Positions 1-7,155 of a stretch of DNA of 16,492 bases are shown one piece after another; position 1 is the stretch's first letter, and each line of letters begins with the position of its first letter. The translations under genes and the position numbers were made by a program. This DNA is from Acidimicrobiia bacterium (GTDB taxonomy: Bacteria; Actinomycetota; Acidimicrobiia; Spongiisociales; SHLN01), in the NCBI GenBank assembly GCA_004283105.1, contig SHLN01000026.1, positions 1-16,492 of the forward strand, written 5' to 3'. The notes under the pieces are model-generated. The model was not told the origin of the DNA, made no database searches, and saw only the letters and a program-made list of their open reading frames with translations.

Positions 1-6
1 CCCCGA

Positions 7-39
7 CCCCTCCCAGTCGGCTACGCCTCCCGGGAGGGG
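7..39 (-). terminator. GC-rich palindrome downstream of rarA, possible terminator or REP-like element
   Basis: An 8-base arm CCCCTCCC (7-14) pairs perfectly with GGGAGGGG (32-39). Inside it GGC (19-21) can pair with GCC (25-27) around a 3-base loop, leaving symmetric 4-base internal loops. It lies about 40 bases after the rarA stop on the transcribed strand. There is no T run, so it would be an intrinsic terminator of the U-less type, or a REP-like extragenic palindrome. The window edge is too close to see what follows. Confidence 0.45.
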
Positions 40-58
40 GATGAAAGGGGCAGACGCT

Positions 59-80
59 CGAGCAGCGAGCAGCGAGCAGC
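59..80 (-). repeat. Heptamer tandem repeat (CTGCTCG)x3 directly after the rarA stop
   Basis: On the minus strand three perfect copies of CTGCTCG follow the rarA TAG with no spacer (79 down to 59). The G of the stop codon also fits the period. It has the same unit length and copy number as the arrays at 11406-11434, 16411-16438 and 16467-16492, although the unit sequences are unrelated. Confidence 0.85.
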
Positions 81-1411
81 TACCTCTCTTTCCCCAGAAC
101 CTCGTCCGCAATGGCCTGTTGCTCGGCCAGTTCGGCCTCCTCTCCGAGCTGCCCGGGCCGGTAGAGGATGGCGTCCTTCAGGTCGTCGGGCAGGTACTGC
201 TGGGCGATCACACCGGCTGGTGCATCGTGGGGGTAGCGGTAGCCGGCGCCGTGGCCGAGCTGTTTGGCCCCCGGATAGCCGGTTCCCCGCAGGTGGATGG
301 GAACCTCGGTGGTGGCTTTCGCCCTGACCGTTTCCCGGGCGGCTCCGATGGCGCGGGTGATCGAGTTCGACTTCGGAGCCAGGGCCAGGTAGAGGGCAGC
401 ATGGGTGAGGGCGTAGCCGGCTTCCGGCAGGCCGACATAGCTGAGGGCGTAGGCGGCGTCTGTCACCACTGCCAGCGCCCTCGAGTCGGCCAGACCGACG
501 TCTTCGGAGGCAAGGATGATCATCCGGCGCACGATGAACTCGGGGTCCTCGCCGGCTTCGAGCATCGTGTGCAGCCAGTACACCGCCGCATCGGGATCGG
601 ACCCGCGCAGGCTCTTGATGAACGCCGAGATGACGTCGTAGTGGCGGTCACCGCCCTTGTCGTATCGAATGATCCGTCGCTGGAGCGCCTCTTCGATGTC
701 GGTCTGGGCAATCGCAACCCCGCCCCTGCCCGCCACGAGCGTGGCGGCAGTCTCGAGTGTGTTGAGCGCCAGCCGGGCATCACCGCCCACCCGTTCGGAC
801 AGCTCGTCGGCGGCGTCATCGTCGATGCCGACTCCGAGATCACCGAGACCCCGTTCATCGTCTGTCATGGCCCGGTCGATGAGGGCACGAACATGGGCCG
901 GTTCGAGCGCCGAGAGCCGGAACAGGCTCGATCGGCTGATGAGGGGGGAATTGACCTCGAAGAACGGGTTCTCTGTGGTCGCTCCGACCAGGATGATCGT
1001 TCCGTCTTCAACCCCGGGCAGCAGGCCGTCCTGTTGCGCCTTGGTGAAGCGGTGGATCTCGTCGAGGAACAGGATCGTTCTCCCCAGTCCGTCGCCGAGG
1101 CGCTGTCTGCCCTTGGCGAGGACCTCTCGCACATCCTTGATTCCGGCCGACACGGCCGACAGCTGCTCGAAGAAGCCATCGGTGGTGGTAGCGATGAGTC
1201 GCGCCAGTGTCGTCTTTCCGGTCCCGGGCGGTCCCCAGAGGATCATCGTTGGTGGACGACCGCTCTCCACCACCGTCCGGAATGCCGCCCCCGGCCCAAC
1301 CAGGCTCTCTTGCCCGACCACCTCGTCCAGCGTGCGTGGGCGCATCCGGGCGGCCAGCGGCTGCGCAGCTTCGCGGAGCTGCTCACGTCCGGCTTCGAAC
1401 AGATCGGCCAT
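80..1411 (-). CDS. rarA: Replication-associated recombination protein A (RarA/MgsA AAA+ ATPase)
   Basis: The product is a 443-residue AAA+ ATPase of the RarA/MgsA/WRNIP1 family, related to clamp loaders, which acts at stalled replication forks and on single-stranded DNA gaps. Visible are Walker A GPPGTGKT (60-67), Walker B LFLDE followed by IHRF (114-121), and a sensor 1-like ATTENP (144-149). Then come an arginine-finger region SRSSLFRL (159-166) and the C-terminal tetramerisation part with the family signature PIHLRGTGYPGAKQLGHGAG. The length is normal for the family. The ATG shares one base with the aspS stop (TGATG), so translation is probably coupled. In many actinobacteria rarA follows aspS and precedes alaS; alaS would lie beyond the left edge. 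The stop is TAG, immediately followed by a heptamer repeat. Identification is firm. Confidence 0.96.
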   Translation of the reverse strand: MADLFEAGREQLREAAQPLAARMRPRTLDEVVGQESLVGPGAAFRTVVESGRPPTMILWGPPGTGKTTLARLIATTTDGFFEQLSAVSAGIKDVREVLAKGRQRLGDGLGRTILFLDEIHRFTKAQQDGLLPGVEDGTIILVGATTENPFFEVNSPLISRSSLFRLSALEPAHVRALIDRAMTDDERGLGDLGVGIDDDAADELSERVGGDARLALNTLETAATLVAGRGGVAIAQTDIEEALQRRIIRYDKGGDRHYDVISAFIKSLRGSDPDAAVYWLHTMLEAGEDPEFIVRRMIILASEDVGLADSRALAVVTDAAYALSYVGLPEAGYALTHAALYLALAPKSNSITRAIGAARETVRAKATTEVPIHLRGTGYPGAKQLGHGAGYRYPHDAPAGVIAQQYLPDDLKDAILYRPGQLGEEAELAEQQAIADEVLGKER

Positions 1412-3201
1412 CAGGAGCCTTCCGGTTGGTCTCCCCCGGACTCCTCGGCGGCCAGGCGGGCCGCCCGCACATCGGGCCGCAAGTCGATACCGAGCTCCAT
1501 GAGCTGATAGTCGTCGACCGGTGAAGGGGATCCGGTGAGGGGGTCGACACCGGTCTGAGTCTTCGGAAACGGGATGACTTCCCGAATGTTCGGTTCACCT
1601 TGAAGGATGCTGACGAGCCGGGCGATCCCGACGGCGAATCCGGCGTGGGGAGGGGTACCAAACCCGAGAGCCTCTACGAACCACCCGAACCGCCGCTCGG
1701 CCTCGTCGGGACTGATCCCGAGAATCTCGAACACCTTCTCCTGGGTGGCCGGATCGTGGATTCGCACGCTCCCCGAGCCCAACTCCGAGCCGTTGAGCAC
1801 GAGATCGTAGGCCTGGGCAATGGCAGTAGCCGGGCTCGACTCCATCTCCGCCACGTCGACGGGCGCGCTGAACGGGTGATGGGCGGCAACGAGGTCTCCA
1901 CCGGCCGTCTCTTCGAAGACCGGGAAATCGACCACCCAGAGGAAATTGAGCTCGTCGTGGCCATCGGGCGAACCGAAACGGACCCGGAAGCGACCGAGGA
2001 CCTCGACCGCGATCCTCCACCGATCCGCCACCAGCAGCAGGAGATCACCCGGTGAACCGGATAGGGCGCCTGTGAGATCGGCCAGTTCGTTCTCGGACAG
2101 GAACTTGGCCACGGGCGAACGGAGGCTGCCATCATCCTCAACCACCATCCAGACAAGGCCGCCGGCGCCCGCTGCCTTGGCATCGTCGACGAGGGCGTCC
2201 AAACCGGCACGGCTCAACCCGGCCGGACCGACGTTGAGTCCCCGAATGACTCCACCGGCCTCGACCGCCCCGGCGAATGCCTTGAACTCTGTTGACGAGA
2301 ACAGATCGGTCAGATCCTCAATGGCCATCTCGAACCGGAGGTCGGGTTTGTCGGTTCCGTACCGGTCCATGGACTCGTGGTAGGTGAGACGAGGGAACGG
2401 GGTAGTGAGCTCGACGCCGCGCACGTCGCGAGCGACCTCGACCATAACCGCTTCGATGGTTGCGAGAACGTCATCGCGACCCCAGAAGGACCCTTCGATG
2501 TCGAGCTGTGAGAACTCGAGCTGACGATCCGATCGGAAGTCCTCGTCCCGGTAACAACGGGCGATCTGGTAGTAGCGCTCGATCCCCCCGATCATGAGAA
2601 GCTGCTTGAAGAGCTGGGGGCTCTGCGGAAGGGCGTAGAAGTCGCCCTTCTGGAGGCGGCTCGGTACGAGCACATCGCGGGCGCCCTCAGGTGTCGACTT
2701 GATGAGGGTCGGCGTTTCGACATCGAGAAACCCGGCGGCATTGAGTGTCCTCCGCATAGCTGCGACCGCCGCGGAGCGGGCCCGGAGATTGGCAGCGACG
2801 CCGGGCCGGCGCATGTCGAGGTACCGGTATTGGAGCCGGAAGAGCTCGTCGACCTCGGTCCGCTCGTCGAGCTGAAAGGGGAGAGGACGAGCGGTGGCTA
2901 GCACAGCCAAAGCCGAAACGGCCACTTCCACTCCCCCGGTGGCCAGGTCGGGATTCTCGCTCCCTGCGGGCCGGGGCGCCACCTCGCCGGTAACTGAAAT
3001 GCAGAATTCCCGCCGCAGGTCGACGGCAGCCGGATGAACGGCAGGGTCGACGACGATCTGAACGATGCCGGAGGCGTCGCGCAAGTCGATGAACATCACC
3101 CCGCCCTGATCGCGTATTCGCTGGGCCCACCCCGCCAGTTGGACGGTTCGGCCTGCGTCGGCGGCAGTGAGTTCCCCTGCGCTCGTATCTCGATAGGTCA
3201 T
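1411..3201 (-). CDS. aspS: Aspartyl-tRNA synthetase, bacterial type, probably non-discriminating
   Basis: This class IIb synthetase charges tRNA-Asp, and possibly also tRNA-Asn, with aspartate. The 596-residue protein has an N-terminal OB-fold anticodon domain (about 15-105) with FIDLRD, the class II motif 2 region YRDEDFRSDRQLEF (217-230), and the bacterial GAD insertion (about 285-425). Motif 3 is near 520-545, and the C-terminal tail contains DPLTG.PSPV, as in Thermus AspRS. The ATG at 3201 overlaps the hisS TGA as ATGA. An upstream in-frame extension to 3312 lies inside hisS and matches nothing in the family, so I rejected it. Two oddities: motif 3 reads GIAR where GLDR is usual (A527), and Q32/G80 sit at positions that separate discriminating from non-discriminating enzymes. 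Confidence 0.97.
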   Translation of the reverse strand: MTYRDTSAGELTAADAGRTVQLAGWAQRIRDQGGVMFIDLRDASGIVQIVVDPAVHPAAVDLRREFCISVTGEVAPRPAGSENPDLATGGVEVAVSALAVLATARPLPFQLDERTEVDELFRLQYRYLDMRRPGVAANLRARSAAVAAMRRTLNAAGFLDVETPTLIKSTPEGARDVLVPSRLQKGDFYALPQSPQLFKQLLMIGGIERYYQIARCYRDEDFRSDRQLEFSQLDIEGSFWGRDDVLATIEAVMVEVARDVRGVELTTPFPRLTYHESMDRYGTDKPDLRFEMAIEDLTDLFSSTEFKAFAGAVEAGGVIRGLNVGPAGLSRAGLDALVDDAKAAGAGGLVWMVVEDDGSLRSPVAKFLSENELADLTGALSGSPGDLLLLVADRWRIAVEVLGRFRVRFGSPDGHDELNFLWVVDFPVFEETAGGDLVAAHHPFSAPVDVAEMESSPATAIAQAYDLVLNGSELGSGSVRIHDPATQEKVFEILGISPDEAERRFGWFVEALGFGTPPHAGFAVGIARLVSILQGEPNIREVIPFPKTQTGVDPLTGSPSPVDDYQLMELGIDLRPDVRAARLAAEESGGDQPEGS

Positions 3202-4448
3202 GCGCGCTCGCTTCCCGATTGAATGTGACTGATGATCGCGCCCGCCTCGAGTGAGACCCGCGCCTCTCCTCCGGTCGCGAGGTTCCGTATCGTTACCTCG
3301 CCTGCCTCCCACTCGTCCCCGACCACGATGGCGCTGTGGGCTCGCCGGCGGTCGGCCGCCTTGAACTGGGCCTTGACCGACCTCGGCGTCGGCTCCATGT
3401 CCACCCGGAGCGACCCCGCTCGGAGTTCGCGCACGAGGCCGATTGCCAGGTCGCGCCGCACCTCGTCGGCCACCACAACGAACGCGTCGAGCGCCGGAAC
3501 CGGCTCGGCCTCATCCCCAAGGGCCAGGACGATCCGATCGATCCCAAGGCTGAATCCAACGGCCGGCACGTGCCGACCGCCCAGAACTTCGGCGAGCTGG
3601 TCGTAGCGGCCGCCCCCGCCGACGGCATTCTGAGCGACGTCGAGATCGGTCGCCACGTACTCGAAAACTGTGCGGGTGTAGTAATCGAGGCCACGGACGA
3701 GAAGCGGGTTCTCGACGTAGGGAACGCCCGCCCGGTCGAGTCCGCGCTTGACGTGGGCATAGTGATCGGCCGATTCGGTGCTGAGGTAGTTGAACGGCAT
3801 GGGAGCGCCGGACAGCTTGTGCCTGTCCTCCTTCGAGTCGAACACGCGCAGCGGATTGGTGGCAATGCGACCGCGGCTGTCGGAACTCAAATCGTCCTCA
3901 ATGCTGGTGAGGAATGAGACGAGCGCCTCTCGGTGAGCGGCCCGGCTGGCGGGATCGCCGAGAGTGTTGAGCTGGACTTCCAGGCCGGTTAGTCCGATGG
4001 TCTCGTAGAAGCGGTAGCCCAGTTCGATGACTTCGACATCGGCCGCCGGTGAGTCTTCGCCGAGGTATTCGACGCCTACCTGCCAGAACTGGCGCCGCCG
4101 CCCCGCCTGAGGGCGTTCGTAGCGGAACATGGGCCCGGCGTAGGCGAGCTTCATGGGGATCTGGCTCCCCGAAGCGAGATAGGCCCGGACTACCGAAGCG
4201 GTTGCCTCCGGGCGAAGGGTGATCGATCGTCCTCCCCGGTCCTGGAACGTGTACATCTCCTTCTGGACGACATCTGTGCCCTCGCCGACGCCTCGTTCAA
4301 AGACGTCGGTCGAGTCGAAGACCGGGTAGACGATGAGGTCGTAGCCGTATCGTTCGGCAAGGTCGTCAAAGGCGCGCAACACCCGGCGCCACATACGGGA
4401 GTCGGGCGGGAGGATGTCGTCGGTGCCCTTGGGCGGGCGGAAGCTCAT
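3198..4448 (-). CDS. hisS: Histidyl-tRNA synthetase
   Basis: A class II synthetase of 416 residues that attaches histidine to tRNA-His in the cytoplasm. Motif 1 region is near 40-60. Motif 2 FRYERPQAGRRRQF spans 108-121. The histidine-specific block LVRGLDYYTRT is at 250-260, and motif 3 GFSLGIDRI at 298-306. An anticodon-binding domain occupies about 320-410. Length and architecture are normal for bacterial HisRS. The start ATG overlaps the TGA of the MBL hydrolase gene (ATGA), and its own TGA overlaps the aspS ATG, so the three genes are almost certainly co-transcribed and translationally coupled. The hisS-aspS pairing is widespread in bacteria. Confidence 0.97.
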   Translation of the reverse strand: MSFRPPKGTDDILPPDSRMWRRVLRAFDDLAERYGYDLIVYPVFDSTDVFERGVGEGTDVVQKEMYTFQDRGGRSITLRPEATASVVRAYLASGSQIPMKLAYAGPMFRYERPQAGRRRQFWQVGVEYLGEDSPAADVEVIELGYRFYETIGLTGLEVQLNTLGDPASRAAHREALVSFLTSIEDDLSSDSRGRIATNPLRVFDSKEDRHKLSGAPMPFNYLSTESADHYAHVKRGLDRAGVPYVENPLLVRGLDYYTRTVFEYVATDLDVAQNAVGGGGRYDQLAEVLGGRHVPAVGFSLGIDRIVLALGDEAEPVPALDAFVVVADEVRRDLAIGLVRELRAGSLRVDMEPTPRSVKAQFKAADRRRAHSAIVVGDEWEAGEVTIRNLATGGEARVSLEAGAIISHIQSGSERA

Positions 4449-5092
4449 GCGAGGCCTTGCAGGAAGGGGTTGGTGCGGCGTTCGCGCCCAATCGTAGTGG
4501 CGGGCCCGTGACCCGGAAGGACCTCAATCTCGTCGTCGAGAGAAAGCACCTGCTCCTTCATCGATGTCAGCAGCGTGTCCCAGTCCCCGCCGGGCAGGTC
4601 TGTGCGGCCAACCGATCCGGCAAACAGCTGATCTCCGGAAAACAGGAGCCCCTCAGACTCGAGCAGGAAGCAGCAGTGGCCCGGTGTGTGGCCGGGCGTG
4701 TGGAGCACCGTGAGTTGGACGTCGGCCAGGGCAAGCTGCTGGCCGTCGGCCAGGTCGGCATAACGCTCGGGCGGCTCGTAGTCGCCGGGAGGAACCATCC
4801 CGAACAAGCTCCTCAGCTGGTCCTCGGGAGACTCGGCCAGCCAGCCGTCATCGGGGTGAAGGTAGGCGGTGACCCCGTGGCTGCGGGCAACGGACCCCGC
4901 GCCGCCGAGATGATCGATATGGGCATGGGTGAGGAGGAGCGCGACGGGCGTGAGGTCGTGGGCGCGCAACAGCCGGCCGATACCGTCGGGGTCGGGTGGC
5001 GCATCGACTACTACCGCCGGGCCGCCGCGCTCGGGGGCCAGCACGTAGCAATTGGTGCCGGCGAGCCACAGTTCACGAGAGTCGATGAGCAT
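4445..5092 (-). CDS. MBL-fold metallohydrolase, glyoxalase II-like
   Basis: A 215-residue metallo-beta-lactamase-fold hydrolase resembling the YcbL/glyoxalase II-like subgroup. The metal ligands are visible: THAHIDH (55-61), H135 in HTPGHTPGH (131-139), D154 in SGDQLF, and H195 in PGHG. No glutathione-binding C-terminal domain of true glyoxalase II is present. The natural substrate is therefore uncertain; actinobacteria generally use mycothiol rather than glutathione. Its place before hisS matches Rv2581c in M. tuberculosis, so it is an old resident of this island. It heads the hisS-aspS-rarA operon. The ATG has no Shine-Dalgarno, but a TACGCT hexamer lies 6 bases upstream, suggesting leaderless transcription. 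Family assignment is firm, substrate unknown. Confidence 0.9.
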   Translation of the reverse strand: MLIDSRELWLAGTNCYVLAPERGGPAVVVDAPPDPDGIGRLLRAHDLTPVALLLTHAHIDHLGGAGSVARSHGVTAYLHPDDGWLAESPEDQLRSLFGMVPPGDYEPPERYADLADGQQLALADVQLTVLHTPGHTPGHCCFLLESEGLLFSGDQLFAGSVGRTDLPGGDWDTLLTSMKEQVLSLDDEIEVLPGHGPATTIGRERRTNPFLQGLA

Positions 5093-5098
5093 CCCGGC

Positions 5099-5104
5099 AG
5101 CGTA
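5099..5104 (-). promoter_or_regulatory. Candidate -10 element (TACGCT) for a leaderless MBL-hisS-aspS-rarA transcript
   Basis: On the minus strand TACGCT is followed by 6 bases and then ATG (5092). This matches the TANNNT geometry at 6-7 bases from the first base of a leaderless message. No -35 hexamer is recognisable, since the upstream DNA is the hairpin at 5116-5144. It is a pattern match only. Confidence 0.45.
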
Positions 5105-5115
5105 CCCCGAACGTA

Positions 5116-5144
5116 CAGGAGCCCGGCATCACGCCGGGCTCCTG
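5116..5144 (-). terminator. Strong hairpin after the pilin-like operon
   Basis: A perfect 12-base stem (5116-5127 with 5133-5144; arm CAGGAGCCCGGC) closes a 5-base loop. It starts about 22 bases after the stop of the last pilin-like gene. No T tract follows in either direction, as is common for actinobacterial hairpin terminators. It separates the pilin-like operon from the MBL-hisS operon. Being nearly symmetric, it could also act on the other strand, but no plus-strand gene leads into it. Confidence 0.7.
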
Positions 5145-5166
5145 CGGTAGCGGATTCTTCGGTTGT

Positions 5167-6567
5167 CTAGAGCTCGGACCAGCGGTCGATGCTCACGTTC
5201 CACACCGGGTTGAGAACGCCGTAGTTCGGGATGGAGAGACCACCGTTGTACGTGATGGAGGCATCGCCCGAGAACTCATTCCTGGCGATCGGCGACCCGG
5301 GCGTGTGGCAGGGTGAACTTCCGATGAGTGCGTTGTTGGCACCCGGTGTTCCTCCCAGGCCGATCTGCTCACGGGCGAGCAGCGCGCCCCAGACGTTGGC
5401 GTTACCCCGTGCCCGGATGTCACGACCCGCAACCAGGGCCAGATCCCCGGCCGACGGATGAGGGGTCAGTTGCACGCCACCGGCGATCTCGATGTCGCCA
5501 TCGGCGACATTTCCGACCCGGGTGGCAGTGTTGCACGTGAGGGTGGCTTCGTTGCTTGCAGCCGTGATGATCGTGGCACCGTTGACTCCGGTCCCGGAGT
5601 CGCGATCGATACCTACCTGGCCTCCGTTCACGAAGAAGACCCCTGCCCCACCCTGATAGGACCAACCGGCTGGCTTGAGCTGCCAACCAACGTCGCCGGG
5701 GCTGCCCACCTTCTCTCCACTGCACGGCAGGCCGTTGGCGCCCTGCTTGGCGGGGTCGCTGTGAGCGGGACCTGCCCGCACCACCCCTACTCCCCCCTCC
5801 ACACAGAGGTCAAACATGGAGAGCGAGTGAAACAGCAGCGGCTCGACTTCCGGAATCGGCTCGAAGTATCCGGTCGCCGGGCCGCATCCCGGAGGATTGC
5901 TGGCCGCGAAGTCATTGGGGCCGTAGGCCGTCGCACAGCCCAGCACGGTCGCCGAGCCACCCTGAGACAGGATGCCGTTGGCATGAACTCCGCCGGCCGT
6001 CCCGTACACGCCGGCCGACCCGGAGTTCCCGATGGTGAGATTGCCGGCCGACGAAAACCCACGGCTCGGGAGGTATGGCGACCCGGGCGTCGGAGGCTCG
6101 AGGTAGAGGTCGGCTTTGAGAACCTGCACCTGTGCGCTTGGCACCTCGCGGGCAGGGGTGTAGGCGACCGAGTAGACCACGTCGGAGCCTTCGGGCTTGA
6201 TGATCACGTACTCGCCGTTCTCACCCGGAATCGTGGCCATCCCGGCTGCCTGGCTCCGCACCCATGCCTCCTCGCCCGCCGCATCGAGGGCCCCGGGCAT
6301 GGCTCCAACGGTTGAATAAGTGTTGTCCTGATTCAACTCGAAGATGGCCTCATCTAGACCAGCTTCCGCCAGCAGCAGGACTTCACCGACCTGGCGCTCT
6401 TCCCGGCTCTCGCGATAGTTTCGAACCGTGTTGATGGCGAGCACCGCCACGATGCCCGCCACCGCCACCCCGACGAGCGTGACCGTGATGATTGCGACAC
6501 CGTCGTCATCGCTGCGCAACAGACGTTGGAAGAACGCCCTTCTCGAACGATGTTCGTGGTTATTCAT
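5167..6567 (-). CDS. PilX/GspK-like minor pilin with a beta-helix-like ectodomain
   Basis: A 466-residue membrane-anchored secreted protein. A short basic leader ending DDDG precedes a hydrophobic segment (about 24-47) starting VAIIT. The Glu at +5 of ordinary pilins is missing, as in PilX and GspK. It is followed by a helix containing LLLAEAGLDEAIFEL (64-78), the family's AEA.L..A signature. Residues about 168-450 are rich in Gly, Ala, Asn and Ser, with short beta-like repeats such as NLTIGNSGSAGVYG and RDIRARGNANVWGALLA, suggesting a parallel beta-helix. Six cysteines (211, 228, 255, 282, 345, 420) could form disulfides outside the membrane. AAAGGG lies 6 bases before the ATG as ribosome-binding site. 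It is the last gene of a three-gene pilin-like operon, 24 bases after the PilW-like gene. Role in pilus priming, adhesion or secretion is inferred. Confidence 0.82.
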   Translation of the reverse strand: MNNHEHRSRRAFFQRLLRSDDDGVAIITVTLVGVAVAGIVAVLAINTVRNYRESREERQVGEVLLLAEAGLDEAIFELNQDNTYSTVGAMPGALDAAGEEAWVRSQAAGMATIPGENGEYVIIKPEGSDVVYSVAYTPAREVPSAQVQVLKADLYLEPPTPGSPYLPSRGFSSAGNLTIGNSGSAGVYGTAGGVHANGILSQGGSATVLGCATAYGPNDFAASNPPGCGPATGYFEPIPEVEPLLFHSLSMFDLCVEGGVGVVRAGPAHSDPAKQGANGLPCSGEKVGSPGDVGWQLKPAGWSYQGGAGVFFVNGGQVGIDRDSGTGVNGATIITAASNEATLTCNTATRVGNVADGDIEIAGGVQLTPHPSAGDLALVAGRDIRARGNANVWGALLAREQIGLGGTPGANNALIGSSPCHTPGSPIARNEFSGDASITYNGGLSIPNYGVLNPVWNVSIDRWSEL

Positions 6568-6591
6568 GACGTGCCCTTTCGATTCCTTGAT

Positions 6592-7155
6592 TCAATTCGT
6601 ATTGCGAGGTGTCACCGTGCTCTCCAGGGTGACCGACTCGCCTCCGCCGGAGTCAGACTCCGGTTCGACGATGAGCGTGAGCGTGACTTGCTGGACGGCG
6701 GGGGGAGTACCCGAGTAGGTGAATGGCGAGTACGCACCGCCGGCGGGCGAGCGATAGTGGATCCCGTCGACGCGATCCCCGATTGCCGTGTCCGCGACCG
6801 ACCGCACCAGCTGGGCCTTGCCGCCGGGGGTGCCGTCCAGGTCCTTGAACGCCCAGGTGATGAGCTCGTTGGGGTCCTGGATGTCGTCGTTGTTTTCGTC
6901 GAGCCACAGGTCGATCGAGGTAGAGCTCGAAGTGGGCAAGACCGCGTCCGCTTGACGGATCTCTTGCTCCAGACGGTGGCGGGCGATTCGGGCCGTCGTC
7001 AGCGACTCGGTGTCCTGAGCCACCGCCTCATTGGTGCGGGCAACCATCAGCAGCGCCGTCAGCATGATGGCGCCGATGATGAGGAGGATGAATGAGGAGA
7101 TCGCCAACTCGACAATGGTGATCCCGTCGTCTGAGCCGTACTGGATCCGCTTCAT
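6592..7155 (-). CDS. PilW/GspJ-like prepilin
   Basis: A 187-residue type IV pilin-like protein. The N-terminus MKRIQYGSDDG ends in Gly at the predicted prepilin peptidase site. It is followed by ITIVELAISSFILLIIG, a hydrophobic helix (about 12-38) with the conserved Glu at mature position +5 (E16). The amphipathic extension around 45-70 (ARIARHRLEQEIRQA) is typical of PilW/GspJ-type minor pilins. Residues 86-97 (DENNDDIQDPNE) form an acidic loop resembling calcium-binding DxNxDxxxDPxE loops. There are no cysteines. The ATG overlaps the TGA of the PilV-like gene (ATGA), showing translational coupling. The C-terminus is rich in Gly, Ser and Thr. Pilin class is firm; the exact subtype is inferred from position and size. 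Confidence 0.84.
   Translation of the reverse strand: MKRIQYGSDDGITIVELAISSFILLIIGAIMLTALLMVARTNEAVAQDTESLTTARIARHRLEQEIRQADAVLPTSSSTSIDLWLDENNDDIQDPNELITWAFKDLDGTPGGKAQLVRSVADTAIGDRVDGIHYRSPAGGAYSPFTYSGTPPAVQQVTLTLIVEPESDSGGGESVTLESTVTPRNTN

Noticed and set aside
41..1507. 488-codon open frame on the plus strand opposite rarA
   Set aside because: It mirrors the rarA frame, has low-complexity composition typical of antisense frames in GC-rich DNA, and shows no recognisable domain.
3202..3312. Upstream in-frame extension of aspS
   Set aside because: It lies within hisS, has no AspRS similarity, and the ATGA overlap at 3198-3201 gives a normal-length protein.
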